NCBI RefSeq assembly: GCF_000003605.2
Contig: NW_003112468.1
Coordinates: 302,237-366,236 of the forward strand
Direction of reading: 5' to 3'
DNA: 64,000 nt
Source: Saccoglossus kowalevskii
Taxonomy: Eukaryota; Hemichordata; Enteropneusta; Harrimaniidae
Shown here: piece by piece, positions 27,758 through 38,954 of the stretch
How the letters are laid out: each line of letters begins with the position of its first letter
Position numbering within the stretch: position 1 is the stretch's first letter
Notes under the pieces: model-generated
Database searches by the model: none
Seen by the model: the letters and a program-made list of their open reading frames with translations, nothing else
What the model was told of the DNA's origin: nothing
Translations under genes and position numbers: made by a program

Positions 27758-29011
27758 TCAAATCTTTCCAAAGTTAGTGATAACCGAATAATGGCAATCG
27801 AATCGAACTGCCTTTGATGTGTGAGCTTCTAAAATACCGTTCGCGAACCGGAATTCTTTCTTTTTGTCCGGAGTAGTAACAGTGACTGAGTGTGCCGCGG
27901 TGTTGTTTGGTAGCTCAGTTAGGCTAACGAACGTCGACTTCATCCGTGATTGCGACGTACAGTCGCATCGATCACAACGGAGAATCCTGCGAAACGCTCG
28001 TCGGAATTCCTTGTTCAGCGCGGAATACAGCAGCGGATTTACCGTCGAGTTAACCCAGCCAATCCATGTCATAATGGTAAATGCGATTGGCGATACAGTA
28101 TAATTAATAAATGGATTCACAACATTTGTAATAAAAAACGGCAACCAACATAAAAGAAAGCAGCCCATAATAATGCCAAGCGTTCTAAGTGCCTTTCTCT
28201 CGCGTTTGAAATTAATAGAAAATTTGGCTAAGGTTTTTCTTCTTCCCGATGTAAACGTCACCGGCTCACGCTCGAATTCCTGAATTTTCTCCGCCTGTAT
28301 TCTTGCAATTTTGAAAATTTTTAGGTACGCAAAAATCATCAATAAAAGAGGTATATAGAACGATATTGTCGAAGCAGTCGCCGCGTAAATTTTGTTAGGA
28401 ACAAAGATACACTTAGCATGTACGACTTCCATGGGTGGTAGTTCGAACGCCCAACCAAAGCTGATTGGCAAGACTGAGACCACGATAGATACCAACCAAG
28501 CGATTAACATCATTATCTGTACCCGTCGTAGAGAACCTTCCCCGGCATATCGGAAAGGATGAGACACGATGTAATATCGATCCACTGATATCATACACAG
28601 ATTCATTATAGACGCTGTGCAGCATAGCACGTCCATGATAATCCATAATCGGCACATTATATCGCCTAATATCCACCCACCCGCTATTTCGTCCACCATG
28701 CTGGGTAGCATGACAAATATTCCGACAAGCAGATCGGCTACAGCTAAGCTCACCATGTACAGGTTGGTAGCGTTGCGGAGATGTCGGTACATCATCATGA
28801 TAAGGAAAACGAATACATTTCCAATAACAGTCACAACAATCGTTATACTGAGTAATACTCCTATTAGCGCAACGCGGACCAAGTCCCGTTCTTCTGTATA
28901 GTATACCACGTCAGTCAGGTTTCCGTTGCTGTCATTAGACCGGTTCCGGCTGTAAAACATCGCCATAGCCTCGACGCACCATGTAAACTTTTCACAGTTG
29001 CGAGTTACCAT
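27758..29011 (-). CDS. intronless amine-type class A GPCR
   Basis: A 417-residue seven-helix receptor in one uninterrupted frame. Three N-glycosylation sequons lie in the N-terminus (N23, N26, N31). The class A anchors are all present: N65 (1.50), D93 (2.50), C120 with ECL2 C201, D144-R145-Y146 (DRY), W172 (4.50), P221 (5.50), C288-W289-L290-P291-F292-F293 (CWLPFF) and N325-P326-L327-L328-Y329 (NPxxY). D127 (3.32) is the amine-binding aspartate of biogenic amine receptors. W319 at 7.43 and the TASIMNLCMISVDRY run resemble D1-dopamine, 5-HT6 and beta-type octopamine receptors. TM5 reads A213 (5.42), S214, S217 (5.46), so one of the usual catechol-contacting serines is Ala. Cysteines 346, 349 and 351 after helix 8 are likely palmitoylated. 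It is expected in the plasma membrane, coupling amine binding to G proteins. The ligand cannot be named from sequence. The first ATG is used; M16 or M18 are alternatives. Base composition is clearly more GC-rich than the flanks. Confidence 0.95.
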   Translation of the reverse strand: MVTRNCEKFTWCVEAMAMFYSRNRSNDSNGNLTDVVYYTEERDLVRVALIGVLLSITIVVTVIGNVFVFLIMMMYRHLRNATNLYMVSLAVADLLVGIFVMLPSMVDEIAGGWILGDIMCRLWIIMDVLCCTASIMNLCMISVDRYYIVSHPFRYAGEGSLRRVQIMMLIAWLVSIVVSVLPISFGWAFELPPMEVVHAKCIFVPNKIYAATASTISFYIPLLLMIFAYLKIFKIARIQAEKIQEFEREPVTFTSGRRKTLAKFSINFKRERKALRTLGIIMGCFLLCWLPFFITNVVNPFINYTVSPIAFTIMTWIGWVNSTVNPLLYSALNKEFRRAFRRILRCDRCDCTSQSRMKSTFVSLTELPNNTAAHSVTVTTPDKKKEFRFANGILEAHTSKAVRFDCHYSVITNFGKI

Positions 29012-31316
29012 GCGCCAATTCAGATATTTTCATTACACACTCATTTTTCATTCTGTATAGCGTAATTACAATATGAGTTCCGTTGCTGTGGCGACCGTCA
29101 GCAGATGTGATTCCCAATCAGAAAAACCACACACATGCACACGCCGATTTACTCACGGCCAGCAGCCTCGCCGCGACAAAATTACGACCAGGCTTTAGTA
29201 GGGAGATGTGGATACACCGAGCACGACATGGAGTATTGGGTGATATGAATACCAACAACAATGTTGCTCGTTTGTCAAACAGTCCCGTCTAGACATGATG
29301 CGAAGGAGCATATCTCTCAGAAGAAGTATCGTTATCTCCTCTTGTAGATGTTTCCGCTGTGTTGTACCAAGAGCCTAGCCACTGATACAAGACACCTAGT
29401 GAAAAGGAAAAAAAATCACATAGGTACGTGAGAAGAATACAAAGCTGCGACCGTATTGCAATAACTGAATACACATTGAGCTATTAATACGCCTCATATA
29501 CGTATAATATCTTATTTGAGAGATGTCACGTGGTACCAACTTGGTATTTGTGACATTCAACGAACTAATCCTAAGGCGATTAACGTTTCAATCTTTATAG
29601 CGCTAACTTTTAATCTGGCATAAACCTCTATTATTGTACAAGATGAAAATATTGAATATCGTTACGGTAATATATCTAATCGAGAGTGTTGAAAAACAAG
29701 TGTTGTTCCATGTACTATGAATCCATCGTGAAATATAGCAAGTTGATATTTTCAATATTCCCTCGACAATTTGATTGGTACCCTGCACACAATTTCATCA
29801 TTTGTGATCATACGTACACTAAACTAAATCAAATTTAAAGGTGTTCGATTTTTAATACTGAGTGTATTGAGGTTTGCACATGCGCGTATGAGTAACTCGC
29901 ATGGCAATGCTCGATATGTTATTGACATGTGCACCACGGGGTGTAGATTTCAATAGTTAATATCCATGAATAGAATAATGACAAAAAACGTTCATCACCG
30001 GTTCACAATTCATCTTTAAACGTACATGGTGAAAATATCCCTCATTTTTAAATTTGGTAAGGAATCGATTTTTATTATTCCATTAGGGGCAGGCCATTCG
30101 ATAAGTGTATTGGTTGGAATTTTTGTTTTCGAATGATGATCTTTTTTACCATCGATGACAGTTGTTTTACAACATAGAAGAAGTACAGAAGTATTCAGCA
30201 CCCAGGGCATTCATACATGTACCGCGGTCGTGCGGTTCCTTTGATCCTACAGCAAGAACTGACCCCACACTCGACGACTCGTTAAATACTGTACACACAA
30301 TTTATTTATTTATTTATTTGAACGATTTATTTCTAACCACTACGCAATTTAAGAAATCTACCACGGCGTTGTTTTTGTTTATTCTAGCAACTGCTTAAGA
30401 CCACTATTCTGTTTGCGCTATTTAAAAATGTGCAAACTACCGTATCACAATTGTAACGTAATTTTATCACTTTGTATCCACTTTTATATAGAAATTATAA
30501 TAACAAGACAGGTACATCCAAACATACATCGATTGTATTTTTTACAGGACAATTTAACACTTTAAAAATCGTTACGAAATTAATATATAATTTAATTACC
30601 CTTGTCTTTACAATGTCCGCTCCGTGCTAGGAGGTGTGGACAATGATAAACTATCATTGCGTCACGATGAAATTTTAACATTCACACAGCAAAGTCTAAA
30701 AATTGATATACACACACTGACTGCACCCAATGCAATTAAAACATTTATTAAACCGACTCATGAAAATGAAAACTTTATTGTGATTGGCCAACAACTTCTT
30801 GTGACTCCAATAGTAACTATTCACATATTTGCCACACACCTAGTTATGGCAGTCTTATAACAATGTTTTGTTTCAAAAAGTAGTGATTTGGCCTAATTTC
30901 ATCAACTTTTCGTTGTTTTTAGGACATGTCCATACCGCTTTTTTGTTCAAAGTTGGCAGGATTTTTGACCAATTACTATTTCATCCCAACAATCGAAATA
31001 AGCAATAAATAACCTGTCATGTCTGGGTCGATATAATTTACATTAATATTTTTAGACCTCTCATACGCATGATTATACTGGTAACATTACCACAAACATG
31101 AATGTTTGCCTTATCGAGTGCGTGTTCATCATGCCATGGCATACAACACAATAGTTCGAGCTTTTGAACAGTCTCCTAAAATAAACACAAAATGTGCACA
31201 TTCTATTAGAATAAGCACGCACCATATGATGTATCCGACAATATGGCCGCTAAGATCTCGTTGAGAATGAGAGAGTCATGTGACTTGTTTAGCGTTAGTA
31301 TAAATAGTGTTCTTTA
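29012..31316. other. upstream flank of the receptor gene, no gene seen
   Basis: Contains the presumed promoter and 5' UTR of the minus-strand receptor, but I cannot place a transcription start. A (TTTA)n run lies at 30301-30319. GC is raised from 29080 to 29300 without a recognisable product. A TATAAATAG at about 31300 precedes the hairpin that follows. Confidence 0.5.
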
Positions 31317-31385
31317 CCGTCATCGCGTCCACTGTTCCGCCAACCCATGTGACTATGGTGTTTGGAAGAGTGGACGTGATGGCGG
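31317..31385 (+). ncRNA. microRNA-like hairpin candidate
   Basis: A 22-nt arm (31317-31338, starting CCGTCATCGCGTCCACT) pairs with 31364-31385 (ending ACGTGATGGCGG). In plus-strand RNA there are 19 Watson-Crick pairs, two G-U wobbles and one G-G mismatch. The 25-nt apical part folds further (AACCCAT with ATGGTGTT, one bulge), giving a roughly 69-nt hairpin of pre-miRNA size. The mismatched sites are wobble-compatible only on the plus strand. Weaker inverted similarity continues outward (GATCT...TTGAGA near 31253 and its complement near 31410), so a decayed palindromic MITE is the main alternative. No known miRNA was recognised. Confidence 0.35.
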
Positions 31386-32604
31386 CATAAAATTGTATAC
31401 TCTCAAAAAGATCCCGGCAATCATTTGTGAATAAAGTCTATTTTATAAATCACATTCAACATTTTATAACCCATTTGTCCAATTAGTCATTTCTGACCGT
31501 TGAATCAATCACAGTAAATAACTTCCTGTCGTAAATATCCATTTCATATTTCTTATTGACCTAAAATGATAGCGATTATGATTTTATTCAATCTTACACC
31601 AGCGACGGCAGGTAAATACATTTAATGAAAAATGCATTTGCACGCCCGAGAACCGATTGCGCGTAGATCTTGAAAGCACTTCCACTTTGGCAAAACGCTG
31701 AAATCACCCTCTTTCTCGCAGAATAACAATTGCAGAAGAAAAAGAAAATGACTTGTGTTACCTTATCCTCTGTCTAGTGAATTTCTATATGTTGAGGTCG
31801 TAATGATCGAGGTACAATATAATGGTGAACACCGGATGAGGGACACATTTTACGGGGGGGTGTTTTCAAATTTACAATATCCAAACTTTTCATTATTCCC
31901 CATTTGATTGCTAATATACACTGGTATGCACAATCAAAAGTTAGAAACTGATAATAATTTTGGCGCCTGTTTCAATCTTAGATTATCAAAAGAACAACAG
32001 CATATTTTGTTGGTTAAATGTGATTAATAAAAGCAATTACCAAACCTTACATATCCCATTTAAAGGGCGAACTTCATGACGTCATCAGTTCTGATTGTCC
32101 AATAGTAGCAGCCATGCACTCATGTTGGGTGTTCAGAACTAGATGTGTAAAATATGGTGCTCGACGGATGCCATTACATTCATGGTTCAAAGTTGTTTCA
32201 GTTATGAAATTAATATGATGTACTGTAGTCCCCCCTACCTAGACGGAAAACAGTTGTCGTACACGAACACGGTGTTTGCTAGTATAAATATATACCCTGC
32301 GCACCTGAAAACTGAAAACATTAAAAACATCTAAATCGTGCATGTACTGCGTGTACTAGTCTGATAATTTATTATGACAGTTTCACGGGACATATTGATG
32401 AAGTCGCTCACGACTCACCTTGACACCCCATCGTCTCTCTCATATCAAACACACGACAGTTCTATTTCATAGTAATTAATGTAGCGTCTAGCTTAAGGTC
32501 CAGGCCAGGCTACGAGATAAGCGTTTTAAAAAATGTCCGCCAGCAATTCACAATTTTCATAGGAGTTTAGTGAGTATATTGGACAGTATATTGCTTTAGG
32601 TAGG
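31386..32604. other. no gene seen
   Basis: AT-rich DNA. A TGACGTCA palindrome lies at 32077-32084. Nothing else is supported. Confidence 0.5.
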
Positions 32605-32747
32605 CATTATAAGAGGCGAGTGTACATATATATACATTATAAGAGGTGAGTGTACATAGATAGACAATATAAGAGGCGAATGTACATAGTAATACATCAT
32701 AAGAGGCGAGTGTACATAGATAGACATTATAAGAGGTGAGTGTACAA
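32605..32747. repeat. 30-bp minisatellite, 4.8 copies
   Basis: Units read CATTATAAGAGGYGAGTGTA plus CATAKATAKA, starting at 32605, 32635, 32665, 32695 and 32725, with a few substitutions each. Since 30 is a multiple of three, a short minus-strand frame with a 10-residue repeat is open; I consider it an artefact. Confidence 0.95.
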
Positions 32748-33641
32748 TACACGGCATAGATTCAGTTTACACTAACAGACTAACATACTAATTTCTCAAC
32801 TCTGAGAAAGAATAATGACAATAATATATTTTCAGTTTTCAGTCACGCCTTCATAATTTCTTTTTAAAAAATCATTGAGAGTTAAAGATATTCTTTGCAT
32901 TTTCTGAATTATGATTACTGAAACAGAATTTACAAAGTAATTTACATTTATGAAAATGCCAAGTTATTTCAAACTTGTTTTTATGTCCTGGCATATAATA
33001 TTGTTTTTATAGCATTGGGAAGTTTTTAAACTAAATAATATCCTTATTTTTTTATTAATTTATTTACTTAGTACACTTTTCCAGAATATGATTTTCTGGT
33101 AATTGAGCATGCTACCGTTGTTTTGATTCTTATAACTATTATATACTATAATATAAATAAAGTAATTTCAATACATTGACATGCGTCCAAATTGCTGAGA
33201 CGGTTACTAAAACGTGTGTCTAATATACAAATGAACTGAATACCAAAGGAAAGGTTGAAATGTACTACTACGAAATTGGACTTGTTGACGATGTCGCTCG
33301 TATGCATGAAACATAAAACACAGGTTACCCTCAAATCGTTAATCAATAAATAGTACAAGAAAGGTTTAGTATAACTTGCCGCGGCGAAATACAAACCATA
33401 GGTGAGTTTGTTGATTAAGTAGAACTATCTAATTAGAATCAGAATATTTAATATATTATTTCGCATTTGCTGTATTATTATATGCAGTGGCAGCTTTGAT
33501 GTGTAGTTTAGATTATTCACTTCCTTTTAGTGTTTCTATATTTTAAAAAAAATGTATCGTTATATAACCATTTTGTTAATAACCTATGACCTCTATCCTG
33601 ATAGGTTCACAAACTGGAAACTAGGTAGCACGTGACCCGCC
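32748..33641. other. no gene seen
   Basis: AT-rich DNA without a supported feature. Confidence 0.55.
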
Positions 33642-34610
33642 ATGTTTTTTCCTACCGATGTATTTTCACGTTTCATAAAACAACATCTTGATGTTTTAAG
33701 GAAAAAAGAAAACTTTCTATCTACGAACGAGGATTCAACGGAACAATTTGAAAGTTTCGCCATACAACGAACTTTTCAAGTGACATTTCAAAGTCATCCT
33801 TATGCAACCACACATCGGGACGCAAAAAGAGATCGAATCAAACTGCAAACTTTGCTACCACCCATTGAACAACTAGTATCCGACTACAAAACAGTTCCAG
33901 ACAAAACTTTCGCATATCAGTAAATCACCACCACAAACATAACCGTTGATATACGAGTTGAAGCACACGTCACCGCCGACGGATATGTCACAGACATCAT
34001 CGACATCGAGGACCCAGAATTCTCCGCCACTGACAATTATGTGGTGGATATATTGAATCGTGTTGCTGTTATCACTTTGTTTATCAACGAAAATAATCCT
34101 GGTTTCGTTAAGAAATCAAATCAGCGACCAATCGTAGAATGCAACTCACCCCGCATAAATGTGTTCAACTGCCCCGCCTCGAGAGACCTACTACCTAGCG
34201 GAAACCTATCAAAATGAAATAAGTTTAACAACAATTTCAAAGCCATGATTGATTCAAATACACAGATTACATATGTACAGAAATTCACATACTTGCGATA
34301 ATTTGTTGACGGCGACGCCATGCAAATTGTTGACGGCTATTAGATGTCCGCCGAAAATAAAAACTGGCCTGCACTGATGGAAAAGTGTTACGGACATACA
34401 TAACTAATTTTCAAGCGCACATGAAGTCATGGACCGGAGCACCACCATAATTTAACGATATATCTTTGCGTTCATTTCATGATAATCTGAACATAAGTAT
34501 ACGACCACTCCAAGAGGAAACTAATTAAGAAAAGCTATTGAGACAATTTTTATTTATGAAACTGCCAGTTAAATTTGATACATGGTGTACTAAGCTCACT
34601 AATGCAAGTA
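33642..34610 (+). mobile_element. BEL/Pao LTR retrotransposon gag remnant (fossil)
   Basis: Translations of this stretch carry hallmarks of the BEL/Pao gag polyprotein N-terminal region (DUF1759-type). These include a charged early part with VSDYKTVPDK and FINENNPGF, and the conserved VQKFTYLR and VDGDAMQIV stretches, followed further on by a MKLPVKF segment. The order and spacing match the family. I see no protease, reverse transcriptase, integrase or LTRs nearby, so only a gag fragment survives. It is broken, with several interruptions over about 1 kb, and therefore old. The first 60 codons are less certain and may be flanking DNA. Confidence 0.8.
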
Positions 34611-37600
34611 ATATTAAACGAATACTGATAAAACCAACCCAGTTCCATTTGGGTAAATATATTACATTGTACATATTAAGTGAAACAAATTATGTGTTGT
34701 ACACAAGAGATTCATTTATTTATTTACAGTACACAAGTATTTATTTAATTATTTTAACAGTATAAATAGTGCTAGCAGACCAAGTTTAAAGATTAGATTA
34801 TGCACATTTAACATGATACATACATTTCCCTGAAAGTAGGTCGTGCTATGTGCCCGAGATATTGCCCTATGACTTTTCACTGAAAGAGCAGCTTGGTGAT
34901 GAGTGTTGCGCCAATTATAGGATTGACACAGTACACTGTGGCGTCATGGTTGTATTTAAAATGGTACATCGTGTTTCCACGTCGTTACTGCACTAGATGT
35001 TGCCCAACCAATAGGTTCCACGCTCTGGATTACAATAATCTGGTGAGCGGATCCATGTACTACTATAGCTGAACTTGACATCAAAGTCTGAAAAGTATTA
35101 AGTGAAACTAGGAAGGAAGTATGATGCCAGTTAATGTAGAGATGTAGAGTTCAATTCGTGAACTCCAGTCGCTTGTTACATCAAATTTACTGGGAAATCA
35201 GGCAATGTCAGATACCAAACACGTTTACACTCACGCTAGCTAGTCCTGGGCTTTCAGTTATTATACTATGCTTGCAACTGTATAGAGGTTTTTATTTTCC
35301 TGGCAAATTTTTATACGTGATATTTTACAAATATATAAGCGGAGATTCTCTAAAAAAACAAATGGTGCCTTTTTGCAGTTTGATTTTGTCACACTTTCAT
35401 TGCAATGCATTGCTTTCTGTGCCCGATGGCAAACAATTAAAAAAACTCCTGTGCATACATATTTTATTAACAATGAAAGATTAATTGCTTTTGAAATAAC
35501 CTATTTTACCATTCTGAAAAATATCAAGTTCTTATCTACAATTAAATATACATATGCGTAAACATGCTCAGTAGATAAAAAATGGGAACCACATTGGAAT
35601 TCCTAAAATAATCTGAAGGTCTGTAATCTTTGTTTTGCTTTAGTGATATGGCAACAATTAGTTAGTGGACTATCAGAGCTTAGAGTATATCTGATCAGTG
35701 CACTACTACGAGACACGAACCATAAAATGACGCAACACGGTCTGGAAAAGCAGCAGTGGTTGTCGTTCACCAATAAACCATCACATAGTAACCACATAGT
35801 TATCGCAATTAAAGGCGACACACGCTCATTCATATTACAATCCCATTGCTCCACGACGCATGGCTATGGGAAGCTCAATAAAATACACATAAACACATGT
35901 GTCTTGGAACTCAATAACCCCCTAAGCTACTTAGGCCAGGGTAACCCTATGTGGTGCGAACACCTGCTTCGTACCGAGTATAAATAGTACGCCGTATAAG
36001 TTACACAATATGAATTACCTCCGGATAAAAAACAATCAATCACGACCTCAAACATATTATTTTACTAATGACAACTTTAAAGTAAAGATATACGATTTGA
36101 TTTTAAAATTGAATTCCTAGACTAGTTGACTAATTCTATTATGCACATAAAATTGTTGGTTGTCCATACACTTCCGGTCCTTCATTGCTGCTTTGCAAGT
36201 GCGGAAATTATTAAATCACTTAAGCACCTCTGACCCTAAACCCTGGCCTACATTTTTTAATCATCGGTATATTCTTTTCATTATTTATATATAAGACATG
36301 CACTTTGCACTGACTTTCCAAGCAGATACATACGTGAATATATCATAACACTAAGAATACGTTGTCAAGATGTATAGTTCAGGATACTATGCACCCGTAC
36401 AAGCACTCACGGCTCTTGGAATACATGTTAATTTTTTCCACATTTTCGACGACAGCATTAGAGGCAGCATAGAGAAACATAAATAATCTATTTAGCTTTT
36501 TAAGATTGTAATCAATTCTGTCTATGTATTTCCTACATAGATGCAGCAGATATAATGTTGATTGATATCAGTTAATTAATGCACACGAGCCGATGGATGG
36601 GCCATCGCCGCTCGTGAGATTTCACGTTACTCTGGTTGTTAATACGCATGATAGAAGAACGGAAGATTCAATAACGAGACATCTTCAATAATTTCCTTGA
36701 TGTCGAGCGCACTAGCTGATTTGTCGAGCTCCTGTGAGCATGACACGCATGTGCAAATAACTGATGGCATTCAATCGAGAGTAACACTTTTCAAACATCA
36801 TCATCTGAGTTATAGAAGTAAATACCAAACATCTCTCAATTTATCTAAAATATTACGAACCTGAAAGGACTTATTTATTAATATAAATATATCTATTATA
36901 TATAAAAGGAAAGAGTGCTTATTTCAGTTTAAAAACAGAAAGCAGTTGCTATCCAATATATATTATTCTTCAACGCAAAATATTGTTTTGTAACTTTATG
37001 ACAGTATAATTTTCCACACTGAGACTCATAAGATGGATACACTCATTAACAAATAATACATTCGTCTCTCACACTTTCTGACAATAAATATTTAATTTAA
37101 GCACAGTTCGAACGAACTTTACTCGGACTTCATTAATGATAATGCTTTTAAATAACCTTATAAAACGGGGCAAACGTATTCATCTTGGTAAATACAAAAA
37201 ATGTATCTATATTGTACAAGGTGAACTGAAGGTTTCTTCCCACGAGACGAGGTGAGGTCGCTGATCTCGCCAGAGAATAATTTTGCTATAGTAAGTGCTC
37301 GGAAGGTGTGCTGTTCTCACGCACTGTAAGCAATCTAACCCGGACAAATTACCGCTGACTTGATCGATGTATGCACGTAGAGGAAGTACATCCGCCGAGG
37401 ACATCCGGTTTTAATTAGTGCCACAATGGCTTACAATATATTGGTAAGTGTCAATGTAAATTGCGTGACAGTTTTGTGTAACTACGTCAGTGAAATACAA
37501 AAACAGATTTTACCCAGAACATTGTGTTTAATCATTGTCCCCACAGTGAAGTAATTATTAAATTATGTTAGCCATTAAAAGTCACTTGAGAAAACTAAAT

Positions 37601-38954
37601 GAAATATTTCGCACAAATCATGGAATACACAATTTGTGTACACTGCAATCAATTACATTGTAATTATTTTAACAGATACGACTAGATTGATACCTTTCCT
37701 CTTCTCCGATTTCCGTTCTTTGAACTTCATGCAGGCGAACAAAATTTACAATAACCTACATACGTTTGGTAATAGGTTCATTACCACAGTCATTTCCATG
37801 TTTTAAAATCATAAGATGTCAACCACGCATTATGATGACTTATTAGTATCAAATACGGTTCACTTGCATTACGAATATACCACACACGAGCCGATAGACG
37901 AATGGACGTCAGATACCGCGCATCAATGCTTTATCAGCGCCGGGTACAATTGAACTAAGCACCGTAAAATATTTAGTCTACTTCATAAATTAAAATTCAA
38001 CGTCCCGATATCAAAATAAGCTATGAAAATTGATCTGTTAACACACCGTATTTCATAATTGCAATATTATATACTTTCTGTGGATATCATATCATATCAT
38101 ATTTTACTAGAACTCATTTGTTTATGAGGTTGAAATGTACATTACAAGTGACTACATTAATACGGGTAGAATAATCAATAATCATTATACCATGGAGTCT
38201 TATAAACATATGTATTATGAGATTCTATCATCGTTTTCAGTCATGTACACAAACTAATATGTGTTTCCACTTTCAAAGAGTGTTTATAGACAGACCTTTA
38301 CACTTCTGTGACGTCATGCTCTTCAGCAATTTAGGTGGGAAATTGTAGATTTGTAAATGATAAGTTAGAGCAGTCGGTCAGCGGTAAAGTATAGCTTTCA
38401 ATCAATATGACGGATTGCACATTTAGCTGAAAGCCGTAGGTAGCATACATTTGAACTGTGTTGTTAAATTGAGCAATCCACTTGGTTTCCTATTGGGCTA
38501 ATACATTTCAATCACCCAGATGCTACCACTGAATGACCTCTTTCATCAATTACACATACATTAAATCAGTGTATCTGTGTTTACAGCTCAAGCCGGGATG
38601 TTATTAACGACTTTGTTGACTCCAACTCGATAACAGCCTGGCGTCTTCTTCATGTTTATTCCATAATAACTCAATAGAATGTGAAGATCAAGTGTGTGTA
38701 TAACTTTCAGTGTTGGATCACTAGGTTATTTTTACGACAGAAGGATTTAATTACAATTCCATATTTTTATGATTTATGTCTTATATTCTATATCAATCAA
38801 TTGTCGGTTGACCTAACGCAACATTTTTTTAATTTTATTTGATCAAGGCTGAAAGCCAATGGAGCTAAAATACACACCAATAACCCAACCCGAAATCAAT
38901 AACTCAAAGCTAGAGAAATATACGGGTACTTGTACTATGCAGTCAACACACTAA
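34611..38954. other. 4.3-kb stretch without a confident gene
   Basis: Mostly AT-rich and unremarkable. The exception is a GC-raised patch at 37207-37420, listed separately. A TGACGTCA palindrome lies at 38309-38316. Confidence 0.5.
37207..37404 (-). CDS. possible small ORF or exon in a GC-raised patch
   Basis: A 65-codon minus-strand frame starts at an ATG (37404, MSSADVLPLRAYIDQ) and ends at 37207. Its base composition is well above the flanks, and that is the only reason to list it. No domain, signal peptide or homologue is recognised. The same patch could equally be a promoter or first-exon island: on the plus strand, an ATG in fair context near 37426 runs six codons into a GTAAGT donor at about 37443. 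Confidence 0.18.
   Translation of the reverse strand: MSSADVLPLRAYIDQVSGNLSGLDCLQCVRTAHLPSTYYSKIILWRDQRPHLVSWEETFSSPCTI

Noticed and set aside
27864-28901. Plus-strand and second minus-strand ORFs over the receptor
   Set aside because: Shadows of the receptor coding sequence; the receptor frame alone carries the conserved GPCR motifs.
33642-33923. 93-residue ORF as a novel host gene
   Set aside because: It leads into sequence with BEL/Pao gag hallmarks, so the whole stretch is best read as a retroelement fossil.
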